NCBI GenBank assembly: GCA_017536765.1 | Contig: JAFXGV010000084.1 | Location: 1-36,215, forward strand | Source: Bacteroidaceae bacterium | Lineage (GTDB): Bacteria > Bacteroidota > Bacteroidia > Bacteroidales > Bacteroidaceae | Direction of reading: 5' to 3' | DNA length: 36,215 nt | Part shown: positions 15,869-23,884 of the stretch, piece after piece | Numbering within the stretch: position 1 is the first letter of the stretch | Layout: each line of letters starts with the position of its first letter | Notes under the pieces: generated by a model | Database searches by the model: none | Seen by the model: only the letters and a program-made list of their open reading frames with translations | Told to the model about the DNA's origin: nothing | Position numbers and translations under genes: made by a program

Positions 15869-17041
15869 TCACTTACCGGTGCCCCAAACTTTTTTGCCAC
15901 CCTGTATATACAACTTGCCGGGGAGCATATTGGTAACCACGCGGCCGTTGAGGTCGTATATGGTGTTGCCGGCATCAGCGGCAGCTATGCTGCCAATGCC
16001 TGTTGTTCCATCTTGAAAACGGAAGGATAGGGCGCTCTGCTGTGCATTGGGGATTGTGAGCCAGCATTTGCCCGGGGCAAGCGAGAAGGGAGTGTCGCCC
16101 ACCTTGTAGAACATAGGGCCGTCGCCCTTGTTTTGCATAACGTAGTTGCCTGCGCCACCTGCCACCGAGGTTGTAACAACGGTGCCGCTAATGTAGCCAT
16201 CGGTAACGACTTCTTGGTACTTGGTGGCATCTACCTCGCCTGTGAGGGTGGCTGTGCAGCCGTTCTCGGCATAGAGTATGTAGGGGGTGTATGCGGCAAA
16301 GCTCTGTTGCTCGGTGAGCACAAGGCAATCGCCATCTACCGACGAGCAGCTATACACCTTGAGGCCCTCGGGTATTGCGGCATCGAAGGGCAGTATGCAG
16401 GTGCCGAACTTGTTTGCCGCCGACACATTGAGGGTTATTGTGCTGGTGGTGCCCACGGTGATTGCGGTAGATGTGTAGTTGGTGGGAACCTTGGCTGTTT
16501 CGTCGCTTTTCACAAATTTCTGCTCGGTGAAGGCTATGGGCAGGGGGCCGGGCTTCACGTAGGGCGAAGCGGTGAAATAGACACGGAAAAGGCGGCCGTT
16601 GGTTGCAGTGAAGTCGGCGTTAAGAGTGGAAAAACAGCCCAAACGCAGTGTATTGCCCACCACGTTGCTATAAACAGCGTGTGTATATACCTTTTGCTCC
16701 ACCCAATCGCCGGTTTCCTCATCTTCAACTTCCTCCATTGTATAAGGGTATGGGCTGCCGGTACCTTTGTAAATGGTGGCACGGGGGTTGCCCTCACTTA
16801 TCATATCTATTTTTATACCCTCGGGGTAGTTAAAAACAATATTGTAGGCAGTAAAGTGGTCGGTACCCACAAATGATACTGCGTAATTGGTTCTGGCACC
16901 GCCGGGCTGCACGGTGCAGCCCTCCTCGATGTAAAAATAGTTTGTGTCGCCCTCGGGCACTCCCGAGCCATCCATTGCCGAATATGCTTGCACGCACACA
17001 AGGAGCAACAGCAAAGAGAACAGGTGTTTCATTTTTTTCAT
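15869..17041 (-). CDS. Secreted beta-sandwich protein with C-terminal sorting-like end
   Basis: A 390-residue exported protein, first gene of the surface operon. It has a signal peptide (MKKMKHLFSLLLLLVCVQAYSA) and then a domain, about residues 40-200, whose pattern (NYAVSFVGTDHFTAYNIVFNYPEGIKID to FRVYFTA) resembles the cohesin-like beta-sandwich of Bacteroidota surface proteins. A second beta-rich part (about 205-340) carries a TLNVSAANKFGTCILPFDAAIP segment that I recall from Prevotella-type surface proteins. The tail IYDLNGRVVTNMLPGKLYIQGGKKV resembles the C-terminal sequences of type IX-secreted or related proteins. Exact function unknown. The cohesin comparison is from memory and weak; export is well supported. 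Confidence 0.68.
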   Translation of the reverse strand: MKKMKHLFSLLLLLVCVQAYSAMDGSGVPEGDTNYFYIEEGCTVQPGGARTNYAVSFVGTDHFTAYNIVFNYPEGIKIDMISEGNPRATIYKGTGSPYPYTMEEVEDEETGDWVEQKVYTHAVYSNVVGNTLRLGCFSTLNADFTATNGRLFRVYFTASPYVKPGPLPIAFTEQKFVKSDETAKVPTNYTSTAITVGTTSTITLNVSAANKFGTCILPFDAAIPEGLKVYSCSSVDGDCLVLTEQQSFAAYTPYILYAENGCTATLTGEVDATKYQEVVTDGYISGTVVTTSVAGGAGNYVMQNKGDGPMFYKVGDTPFSLAPGKCWLTIPNAQQSALSFRFQDGTTGIGSIAAADAGNTIYDLNGRVVTNMLPGKLYIQGGKKVWGTGK

Positions 17042-17177
17042 AGTTTTTATATTTTTGATGGTTACATATATTCCGCATTACACCGTGGCACATAGCGCAA
17101 AACCCGCTACAAGCGGGGTGGCGCAAGGGTTGTGCGCAGGGAACAGCATAGCCAATATATTTTATTCCTTGGTTTTA
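17042..17177 (-). promoter_or_regulatory. Structured 5' leader of the surface-protein operon
   Basis: The predicted transcript has about 135 untranslated bases before the first start codon. It contains a hairpin with arms CCCGC and GCGGG (17103-17107 and 17113-17117), flanked by further complementary GCGC-rich pieces between 17095 and 17137. On the minus strand the stem is followed by TTTTG, so it could act as an attenuator. No known riboswitch class is recognised. Confidence 0.4.
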
Positions 17178-17182
17178 CGCAA

Positions 17183-17214
17183 CAAATGTATGTATTATTT
17201 ATTGCAACATCAAA
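17183..17214 (-). promoter_or_regulatory. Promoter of the surface-protein operon
   Basis: On the minus strand: TTTG (17211-17214), 20 bases, then TACATTTG (17183-17190). Both boxes match the Bacteroidota primary-sigma consensus. The start site is expected near 17177. It therefore looks like a housekeeping promoter, not one needing the adjacent ECF factors. Confidence 0.7.
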
Positions 17215-17278
17215 TAAATAAATATTAATATTTATTTTGACTATTTAATGAACCAATTTGAACCAATAGAATGAGAGG

Positions 17279-17782
17279 TTACCTGTAATCCTTAAGCAGG
17301 CGTTGCAAGTGCTGGCGGGTGAAGAATATGCGGCTTTTTACCGTGCCCAGTGGCAGCGATAGGCGCTCGGCTATTTCGCGGTATTTGTAGCCCGATAGGT
17401 GCATAAGAAAGGGTATGCGGTATTCGCGGGGGAGGCTGTTTACAACGCGGTAAATCTCCTTGCTGTCGTAATTGTTTTCCGTGACGTAGTCATCGAATTC
17501 CTGCGAGCTGTTCAGGTGAAAGAGGTTGTCGGTGTGGTCTATAAAGGTTTGGTCGCGCACCACCTTGCGGTAGTTGTTTATGAATATGTTGCGCATTATG
17601 GTATATATCCAGCCCTTGAAATTGGTGTCGGGCGTGTATTTGTCCATATTGTCAAGTGCCTTTAACGATGTTTCTTGCAGCAAGTCGTTAGCCTCCTCTT
17701 TATCTGCTGTTAGTTTGTACGCAAAGCGTTGCAGTTCCGACTGTACCTCTAACAGCTCCTTCCTGAATTTTGCAGCATCCAC
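17279..17782 (-). CDS. ECF sigma factor, sigma-70 family
   Basis: A 167-residue protein with region 2 (about residues 14-80: LQRFAYKLTADKEEANDLLQETSLKALDNMDKYTPDTNFKGWIYTIMRNIFINNYRK) and region 4 (YKYREIAERLSLPLGTVKSRIFFTRQHLQRLLKDY). This is the common stand-alone ECF type of Bacteroidales with no adjacent anti-sigma factor. The start codon is GTG at 17782; a stop lies a few codons upstream in frame, so no longer version is possible. A perfect inverted repeat sits 18 bases before the start (17800-17818). Downstream, after about 65 bases, is the promoter of the surface operon, read in the same direction. Confidence 0.93.
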   Translation of the reverse strand: MDAAKFRKELLEVQSELQRFAYKLTADKEEANDLLQETSLKALDNMDKYTPDTNFKGWIYTIMRNIFINNYRKVVRDQTFIDHTDNLFHLNSSQEFDDYVTENNYDSKEIYRVVNSLPREYRIPFLMHLSGYKYREIAERLSLPLGTVKSRIFFTRQHLQRLLKDYR

Positions 17783-17799
17783 AATCTTTATATTTTTTA

Positions 17800-17818
17800 T
17801 TAAGTAACAATTACTTAA
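17800..17818. promoter_or_regulatory. Inverted repeat, possible operator of the ECF sigma gene
   Basis: TTAAGTAA (17800-17807) and TTACTTAA (17811-17818) are perfect inverted repeats around CAA, immediately upstream of the GTG start. No Bacteroidota -33/-7 promoter was found in the gap up to 18034, so this may be a regulator site or part of an unusual promoter. Confidence 0.4.
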
Positions 17819-17922
17819 CAGCCGTGGTTGCCGGTTTGTTTAGTTCATTTCTGTTTTTAGATATTTTACCATAAAATTTGTTTTTACAAGTGTGCAGAAC
17901 AAGGTGCAATAGGTTGCCGTAG

Positions 17923-17944
17923 GGGCAGACCAATGTGTCTGCCC
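17923..17944. repeat. Hairpin repeat, GGGCAGAC family
   Basis: GGGCAGAC (17923-17930), loop CAATGT, then GTCTGCCC (17937-17944), a perfect eight-base stem. It resembles the hairpin at 8907-8938 in its GGGGC arm, central TGT and CCC end. I recall similar short intergenic hairpins scattered through Bacteroidales genomes. It lies between the ispG terminator and the ECF sigma gene. Confidence 0.55.
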
Positions 17945-17983
17945 AAAAGTTTATATTCATTTATGTTTGCAAGGCGACAACAC

Positions 17984-18020
17984 ACAGACAGGGCAGCGTG
18001 ATTCACGCTGCCCTGTCTGT
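17984..18020 (-). terminator. Terminator hairpin after ispG
   Basis: Perfect 18-base arms (17984-18001 and 18003-18020) around a single T, beginning ACAGACAGGGCAGC. It starts 14 bases past the ispG stop. No long T-run follows, so termination strength is uncertain. Confidence 0.7.
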
Positions 18021-18034
18021 GATAAATATATTTG

Positions 18035-19774
18035 TTATCTCTTCGCCTTGTCGCTATCAATCAGCTGCAAAAGGCGCTCTATAGCCTCATCCTCGGGGAT
18101 ATTCTTTTCCACACACTCTTTTTGGCGGTAGAGGCTCACTTTGCCGCGGGCGGCGCCCACATAGCCATAGTCGGCATCGGCCATCTCGCCGGGGCCATTC
18201 ACTATGCAGCCCATAACGCCTATTTTAAGGCCTTTGAGGTGGGCTGTGGCAGCCTTAATCTTGGCAAGCGTGCCCTGCAGGTCGTACATTGTGCGGCCGC
18301 AACCCGGGCAGGCAATATATTCGGTTTTGCTTATGCGGGCACGGGTGGCCTGCAGAATGCCGAATGCAATGGAATTGATGTCGGTTGCCGCAATGCCGGG
18401 GTTTTCCAACCAAATGCCATCGACAAGGCCGTCGATGAGCAGCACGCCCAGGTCGGCAGCAGCCTTTATGCGCAATGTTTCCACAGCGGTTTCTTTGTAG
18501 CAGCGGTGCACTATAACAGGAGCAGCGACACCCTCAGCGGCCAATTTATGAATTACCGCACGCAACTCGCCCACAGGGTTGGCGTGGGTGCTGTTTGCCA
18601 CTATCACAATATCTTTTAGAGCCTTTAGCTTGGCGATGTTTTCGGGTGAGAGGCAACGGATGCAGAGTGATATTACAGAGCCATCGGCAGCCTCATCGAT
18701 GCTCACCGTGGGCAACTGCGAACCGATGAAATCGGGGGTGATGTCGGGGGCATCGACAGCCTCGCCCACAACCACGGGCACCTGCGCGCCACCAACACAG
18801 CCCACAGCCACGGTAGCGCGGCGCACTGGCTCTTGGTAGCAGAAGCCCTCGTATGGCTCGCCTGCAATGGGTGCGTGCCCTGCACGCTTTGATATATATT
18901 CCACAAGTTCCTTTGCCACGGGGATTTCGTTCTCGGGGGCCTCGGCAAGTGACACGCGTATGGTGTCGCCAATGCCGTCGGCAAGCAGGGCGCCTATTCC
19001 CACGGCGCTCTTTATGCGGCCGTCTTCGGCATCGCCCGCCTCGGTTACGCCCAAGTGCAGGGGGAAGGATATGCCCTCGCTCTGCATCACGGCCACCAAA
19101 CGGCGCACGGTGGTAACCATCATTGCGGTGTTGCTGGTTTTAATGGAGACAACCACGTTGCTGAAATTCTCGTCGCGGCAGATGCGCAGGAACTCCATAC
19201 AAGACTCCACCACACCCGAAGGAGTGTCGCCGTAGCGGCTCATTATGCGGTCGGAGAGTGAACCGTGGTTCACACCCACACGAATGGCCTTGCCATTGGC
19301 TTTGCACAGATTAAGGAAGGCCACAAAGCGCTCGCGCAGGCGCTCAAGCTCGGCTGCATACTCGGCATCGGTGTAGTCGATGTGCTTGAACACGCGGGCG
19401 GCATCCACATAATTGCCCGGGTTCACGCGCACCTTGTCGGCATATTGTGCTGCTGTGTCGGCAACGGCGGCATTAAAATGGACATCGGCCACAAGGGGTA
19501 CGTTGCAGCCGCGGGCACGCAACTGCTCTTTTATGCTGCCGAGGTTCACCGCTTCGCGGTTACCCTGCGTGGTGAGGCGCACAAGCTCGCCGCCCTTGGC
19601 CACTATGCGCATTACCTGCTCCACGCTACCCTCGGTATCCATTGTGGAGGTATTGGTCATAGACTGCACACGCACGGGGTTGTTGCAACCAATAGCCACA
19701 CCGCCCACGTTCACCTCCACTGTGGCACGGCGGCTGTAGTTGAAAAGGTTGCCATTAGTTTGTTTTGTACTCAT
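18035..19774 (-). CDS. ispG: 4-hydroxy-3-methylbut-2-enyl diphosphate synthase, large type
   Basis: The penultimate enzyme of the MEP isoprenoid pathway; it uses a 4Fe-4S cluster to reduce methylerythritol cyclodiphosphate. The 579-residue protein has the N-terminal TIM barrel (NPVRVQSMTNTSTMDTEG onward). It also has the roughly 160-residue inserted domain (about 285-445) typical of Bacteroidota, Chlamydia and plant enzymes, and the C-terminal cluster domain with C489, C492, C523 and E530 in CPGCGRT and GCIVNGPGEMADADYGY. The start is the ATG at 19774; a TTG two codons earlier is unlikely. It is the last gene of fbp-purE-ispG. dxs, the first enzyme of the same pathway, is at 30465-32369. Confidence 0.96.
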   Translation of the reverse strand: MSTKQTNGNLFNYSRRATVEVNVGGVAIGCNNPVRVQSMTNTSTMDTEGSVEQVMRIVAKGGELVRLTTQGNREAVNLGSIKEQLRARGCNVPLVADVHFNAAVADTAAQYADKVRVNPGNYVDAARVFKHIDYTDAEYAAELERLRERFVAFLNLCKANGKAIRVGVNHGSLSDRIMSRYGDTPSGVVESCMEFLRICRDENFSNVVVSIKTSNTAMMVTTVRRLVAVMQSEGISFPLHLGVTEAGDAEDGRIKSAVGIGALLADGIGDTIRVSLAEAPENEIPVAKELVEYISKRAGHAPIAGEPYEGFCYQEPVRRATVAVGCVGGAQVPVVVGEAVDAPDITPDFIGSQLPTVSIDEAADGSVISLCIRCLSPENIAKLKALKDIVIVANSTHANPVGELRAVIHKLAAEGVAAPVIVHRCYKETAVETLRIKAAADLGVLLIDGLVDGIWLENPGIAATDINSIAFGILQATRARISKTEYIACPGCGRTMYDLQGTLAKIKAATAHLKGLKIGVMGCIVNGPGEMADADYGYVGAARGKVSLYRQKECVEKNIPEDEAIERLLQLIDSDKAKR

Positions 19775-19802
19775 ATTCAAGTTCTTTTAGATCCTCGTTG
19801 GC

Positions 19803-20261
19803 TTATTCTATCTTCTTCTTGAGGTTCTCCTTGTAGGCTGCAAGGCGGGCTGCAAGGTTGTCATCGGCAAGCGAGAGCATCTCCACGGCAAGTATTGCTG
19901 CGTTGAGCGATGCATTGACACCCACTGTGGCAACGGGGATGCCGGGAGGCATCTGCACTATTGCAAGCAGGGCATCCATTCCGTCGAGAGTGCTGTTTAT
20001 GGGCACGCCTATCACGGGCAGAGTGGTACTTGCGGCTATTACACCGGGCAGGTGGGCTGCCATACCGGCAGCGGCGATAATGATTTTCACGCCACGCTCC
20101 TTTGCGCCCTTGGAGAAGGCCTCAACTGCCTCGGGGGTGCGATGGGCCGACAGGGCGTTTACCTCGAAGGGCACCTGCATATCGTTGAGAAAATCGGTTG
20201 CTTTTTTCATTACGGGAAGGTCCGATGTGCTTCCCATTATTACGCTTACTATTGCTTTCAT
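19803..20261 (-). CDS. purE: N5-carboxyaminoimidazole ribonucleotide mutase
   Basis: It moves the carboxyl group of N5-CAIR to give CAIR in purine synthesis. The 152-residue class I PurE shows VIMGSTSDLPVM at the N-terminus, the SAHRTPE active-site segment and AGMAAHLPGVIAA, followed by NSTLDGMDALLAIVQMPPGIPVATV. Full length. It sits 35 bases after fbp and 28 bases before ispG, in the same direction, so the three are probably co-transcribed. A PurK partner is not in the window. Confidence 0.96.
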   Translation of the reverse strand: MKAIVSVIMGSTSDLPVMKKATDFLNDMQVPFEVNALSAHRTPEAVEAFSKGAKERGVKIIIAAAGMAAHLPGVIAASTTLPVIGVPINSTLDGMDALLAIVQMPPGIPVATVGVNASLNAAILAVEMLSLADDNLAARLAAYKENLKKKIE

Positions 20262-20296
20262 ATAGTATTTTATTTTTTGGCGGTTTTACAATATGG

Positions 20297-22288
20297 CTAC
20301 GGCCTCTCTTTGATGATACCCTTGCGGTAGGCGGTGAGCAGTTTCTCAAGGTCGTTTATCTTGAGCATAATGCCACGGCCTATGTCGGTGTCGGCCACAT
20401 TTTCGCGGCGGCCCATCATCTCCACAATCTGTGTGGTGCTGTGGATATCGGTACCATTGATAACGGCCTCCTCGGTAGATGTAAACGGCTCGTGCTGAAC
20501 AAGCTGGAAGCCACGGCTGTGATATACGAGTGTGTAGCCTGCGATACCGGTGCGGTTGTGATATACGCGCGAGAAACCGCCGTCGATAACCATCATACGG
20601 CCATCGGCCCTGATGGGGGTTTCGCCCTTGAACACACGCACGGGAACGTGGCCGTTTATTATGTGGCGGTGGCTGCCCTGCACACCGAATTCATCGAGTA
20701 TATAGTCGCACACATCGGCCTTGTCGCGCAATATGTAGTACCAGCCTTTGGGCTCCTTCTGCACCTCCTTGTCGGTGAGCAGATAACGCTCGAAGGTAGC
20801 CATCTTGGCCTTGCCGAAGAGGGGCGAATGGGGGCCGCACCACAGATACCAGAAGAAGTCGCGGGCCACTTCGCGCTCCTGTGCATCCACGTCGTTGTCG
20901 AATGCCGAGCGTGCTATGCGCTCCACCCTTTTCATAAGCTCCTTACCCTTTACAACAGTGCCGTTGATTGATACCTCGCGCATTGTGCCGTCCTCGTTCA
21001 ATGGAACCGATGCGTGGAACATAAGGTTGGAGTTGTATATTACGTACATACCGCCGCGCATAAGCAGGCAGTTCACGTGGTTCTGCAGGCGCTCGCTGCG
21101 AGTGAACGAGTAGCGCAGGCGGTCCATAAGGTCGGCCTCCTCGGGGGTGAGGGCATAGGGGTTGGCAGGGTCGAGCGTGGGCCACAGGGTATCGAGCATA
21201 GGATACTCCTTGCCGTCGATGGTTATGGTGCCACGCTCCTTGTTTATGTGCTCCATAAGGCAACGGTCCTGCATCTCCCAGCCGGGGTATTTCTGCGCTA
21301 TCTGCCCCGACAGCTTGAACTCGATAACCGACACCGCCTTGTGCATCTGCGCAATGAGGCGTATATCCTTTTCGGTGTGGTTGGTGCGCTCCTCATCTAC
21401 ACGGGGGATGTATATCTCGCAGGGATCGTCGGCATACTGCTCCATTGCGAATGTGGCCAACGGCACCATATTTATGGCATAACCATCCTCGAGCGTGCGG
21501 GTGTTGGCATCGCGCAATGAGAGGCGCAACACGCTGGCGATGCAGCAGAGGTTACCTGCCGCAGCACCCATCCACAGCACATCGTGGTTGCCCCAGGTGA
21601 TATCCAAGTGGTGATAGTTGCACAGGGTGTCCATTATGAGGTGAGCACCCGGGCCGCGGTCGAAGATATCGCCCAGAATATGCAGGCGGTCTATGGCAAG
21701 GCGCTGAATGAGCGAGCAGAGGGCAATGATGAAGTGGTCGGCACGGCCTGTGCAGATGATAGTGTTCACGATGGCCGAGAAATAGGCAAGCTTGTTGCGG
21801 TCGTCGTTAGCCTCGTGCAAAAGTTCTTCTATTATGTAGGCATACTCCTCGGGCAGGCTCTTGCGCACCTTTGAGCGGGTGTATTTCGATGAAATGTTAC
21901 GGCACACGGTGATAAGGCGGTTGAGCATCACGGTGTAATACTCGTCTATGTTTTCAGTGTCCTGTTTCACCAGTTTCAGTTTCTTTTCGGGATAATAGAT
22001 GAGGGTGCACAATTCTTTTTTGTCCCTGTCGGAAAGGGTGCTGCCAAAGAGGTCGTTCACCTTGCGTTTGATGTTACCCGATGCGTTGCGCAGAACGTGC
22101 TCAAAGGCCTCGTTCTCGCCGTGCAGGTCGGCAAGAAAATGCTCGGTGGGCTTGGGCAACTGCAGAATTGCCTCCAGGTTTATTATCTCTGTGGTGACGC
22201 TTGACACTGTGGGGAAATCGCGTGCCAGCAGGCGCAGGTAGCGCAGGTCCTCTTTTACCTCCTCGATTGTAATCTGTTTCTTTGCCAT
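20297..22288 (-). CDS. fbp: Fructose-1,6-bisphosphatase, class III
   Basis: Dephosphorylates fructose 1,6-bisphosphate in gluconeogenesis. The 663-residue protein is of the class III (Firmicutes/Bacteroidota) type, a calcineurin-like metallophosphatase. Metal-binding motifs are LGDIFDRGPGAH, TWGNHDVLWMG and, near the C-terminus, HIINGHVPV. The N-terminal FLADLHGENEAFEHVLRNASG is also conserved. Length is normal for the class. A consensus promoter lies upstream (22368-22398), giving a leader of about 74 bases. First gene of the run with purE and ispG. Confidence 0.95.
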   Translation of the reverse strand: MAKKQITIEEVKEDLRYLRLLARDFPTVSSVTTEIINLEAILQLPKPTEHFLADLHGENEAFEHVLRNASGNIKRKVNDLFGSTLSDRDKKELCTLIYYPEKKLKLVKQDTENIDEYYTVMLNRLITVCRNISSKYTRSKVRKSLPEEYAYIIEELLHEANDDRNKLAYFSAIVNTIICTGRADHFIIALCSLIQRLAIDRLHILGDIFDRGPGAHLIMDTLCNYHHLDITWGNHDVLWMGAAAGNLCCIASVLRLSLRDANTRTLEDGYAINMVPLATFAMEQYADDPCEIYIPRVDEERTNHTEKDIRLIAQMHKAVSVIEFKLSGQIAQKYPGWEMQDRCLMEHINKERGTITIDGKEYPMLDTLWPTLDPANPYALTPEEADLMDRLRYSFTRSERLQNHVNCLLMRGGMYVIYNSNLMFHASVPLNEDGTMREVSINGTVVKGKELMKRVERIARSAFDNDVDAQEREVARDFFWYLWCGPHSPLFGKAKMATFERYLLTDKEVQKEPKGWYYILRDKADVCDYILDEFGVQGSHRHIINGHVPVRVFKGETPIRADGRMMVIDGGFSRVYHNRTGIAGYTLVYHSRGFQLVQHEPFTSTEEAVINGTDIHSTTQIVEMMGRRENVADTDIGRGIMLKINDLEKLLTAYRKGIIKERP

Positions 22289-22367
22289 ACGTTTCTCTTT
22301 TTCAAATATGTGCCGGGATAGTGTTGTCCTGTAACGGAGTGGTTGTATACCCCACTATCCATTATTG

Positions 22368-22398
22368 CAAATTTACTGCTAAATTCCGAAAGAGCAAA
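22368..22398 (-). promoter_or_regulatory. Promoter of fbp-purE-ispG
   Basis: On the minus strand: TTTG (22395-22398), 19 bases, then TAAATTTG (22368-22375). An exact match to the Bacteroidota consensus in both boxes and spacing. The start site is near 22362. Confidence 0.75.
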
Positions 22399-22453
22399 AG
22401 ATATGGTGGGAATTTGGGGGTATGGCTGTTTATTGGGTGTTAATTATTGTGGA

Positions 22454-23881
22454 TTACCCCCTACGCAAACGAGCTACCGGAATATGCAGCTGCTCGCGAT
22501 ACTTGGCCACGGTGCGGCGGGCAAGCGAAAAGCCCTGCGCGTGCAGTTGCTCCATAAGCTCGGTATCGGTGAGGGGTGCCTGCTTGTCCTCGGCATCCAC
22601 AAGTTCCTGCAAGGCAATGAGCAGCTCGCGCACCGAGCGCTCGCCGCCGTCGGCAGTGGCAACGGCATCGCTGAAGAAATATTTAAGAGGGTATATGCCC
22701 CACGGCAGCTGGGCATACTTGCTGTTGCTCACACGCGACACGGTGGAGATGTCGTAACCGGCCCGCTTGGCCACATCCTCGAGAATCATAGGGGTGAGCA
22801 GCGCCTCGTCGCCACCACCCGTGAAGAATGGCTTTTGCACCTCCACTATTGCACACATTGTGCGCATAAGGGTATCCTCGCGCTGCTTTATGGCGTTTAT
22901 AAAGCCCTTGGCTGCATCTATCTTCTGCTTGAGGAAGAGGGCTGCCGAGCGGTGCTCGGGGTTGTTGCTCTTGGCCTGCTCGTCGAGCATCTGCTCATAT
23001 TCGGCACTCACACGGAGGGTAGGCATAAAATTATTGTTGAGCGCAACGGTGACCTCATCGCCCTGTATGTCGATATTGAAATCGGGGACTATCTGCTGGT
23101 GGTTTATGCCCACGCTCTCGGCCAGGGCGGCTCCCGGGCGGGGATTCAGGCGCACAATGTCGGCAATGGCATCGCGGCACTCCTGTTCGCTCACATTGAG
23201 TTTCGCGGGGATGGCATCCCAACGTTTTTTGGCAAAATCGTCGTAGCAGGTGGTGAGGATACGGCGGTGCAGGGAGAGGTCGCGCAAGGCACGGCTGCGT
23301 TCTATCTGCAACAGCAGACACTCTTGCAGGGAGCGTGCCGCTATGCCTGCCGGCTCAAACGACTGCACCATCTTGAGCACCTCCTCTATCTCCTGCTGCG
23401 ACGGAGCTATGGAGGCATAAAGGAGGAGTTCGTCCTCTATTTCGGAAAGAGGTTTATGCAAAAGGCCGTCGTCGTCGAGCGAGCCTATCAGATACTCTCC
23501 TATGGCACGTTGCTGCGGGGTGAGCGCGAGCTCACCAAGCTGTTCTATGAGCGTATCGCCAAAGGATTGGGCGTCGCTCACGGGTATATCCACGGTGGTC
23601 GCGGCATTGTGATAGTCCCAGCCGTTGTAATCGGGGATATCATCGGCCGAGCGATAATCATCGGCCGAATTAAGTTCGTCGGCAGGGATGGAATCGGTGA
23701 CAACGTGCTCGGGCTCCACAGCCTCAAGAGCGGGGTTGTCGATAACCTCTCCACGCACGCGGTCCTCTACCTCTATGGTTGTGAGTTCCAAGAGGCGCGC
23801 CACCAGCACCTGCTGTGGCGAGAGGGTGAGTGTTTGCAACTGCTGTTGCTGTTGCGATTGCGAAAAGGTACTTTTTGCCAT
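22454..23881 (-). CDS. rpoN: RNA polymerase sigma-54 factor
   Basis: The alternative sigma factor that needs AAA+ activators. The 475-residue protein has a glutamine-rich N-terminal region I (SQSQQQQQLQTLTLSPQQVLVARLLELTTIEVEDRV) and an acidic region II. These are followed by the core-binding domain (LGELALTPQQRAIGEYLIGSLDDDGLL) and the DNA-binding part ending in the RpoN box ARRTVAKYR (about 453-462). Complete. It starts three bases after the stop of the upstream nucleoside-kinase-like gene, so they form an operon. No activator gene is in the window. Confidence 0.96.
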   Translation of the reverse strand: MAKSTFSQSQQQQQLQTLTLSPQQVLVARLLELTTIEVEDRVRGEVIDNPALEAVEPEHVVTDSIPADELNSADDYRSADDIPDYNGWDYHNAATTVDIPVSDAQSFGDTLIEQLGELALTPQQRAIGEYLIGSLDDDGLLHKPLSEIEDELLLYASIAPSQQEIEEVLKMVQSFEPAGIAARSLQECLLLQIERSRALRDLSLHRRILTTCYDDFAKKRWDAIPAKLNVSEQECRDAIADIVRLNPRPGAALAESVGINHQQIVPDFNIDIQGDEVTVALNNNFMPTLRVSAEYEQMLDEQAKSNNPEHRSAALFLKQKIDAAKGFINAIKQREDTLMRTMCAIVEVQKPFFTGGGDEALLTPMILEDVAKRAGYDISTVSRVSNSKYAQLPWGIYPLKYFFSDAVATADGGERSVRELLIALQELVDAEDKQAPLTDTELMEQLHAQGFSLARRTVAKYREQLHIPVARLRRG

Positions 23882-23884
23882 AGG

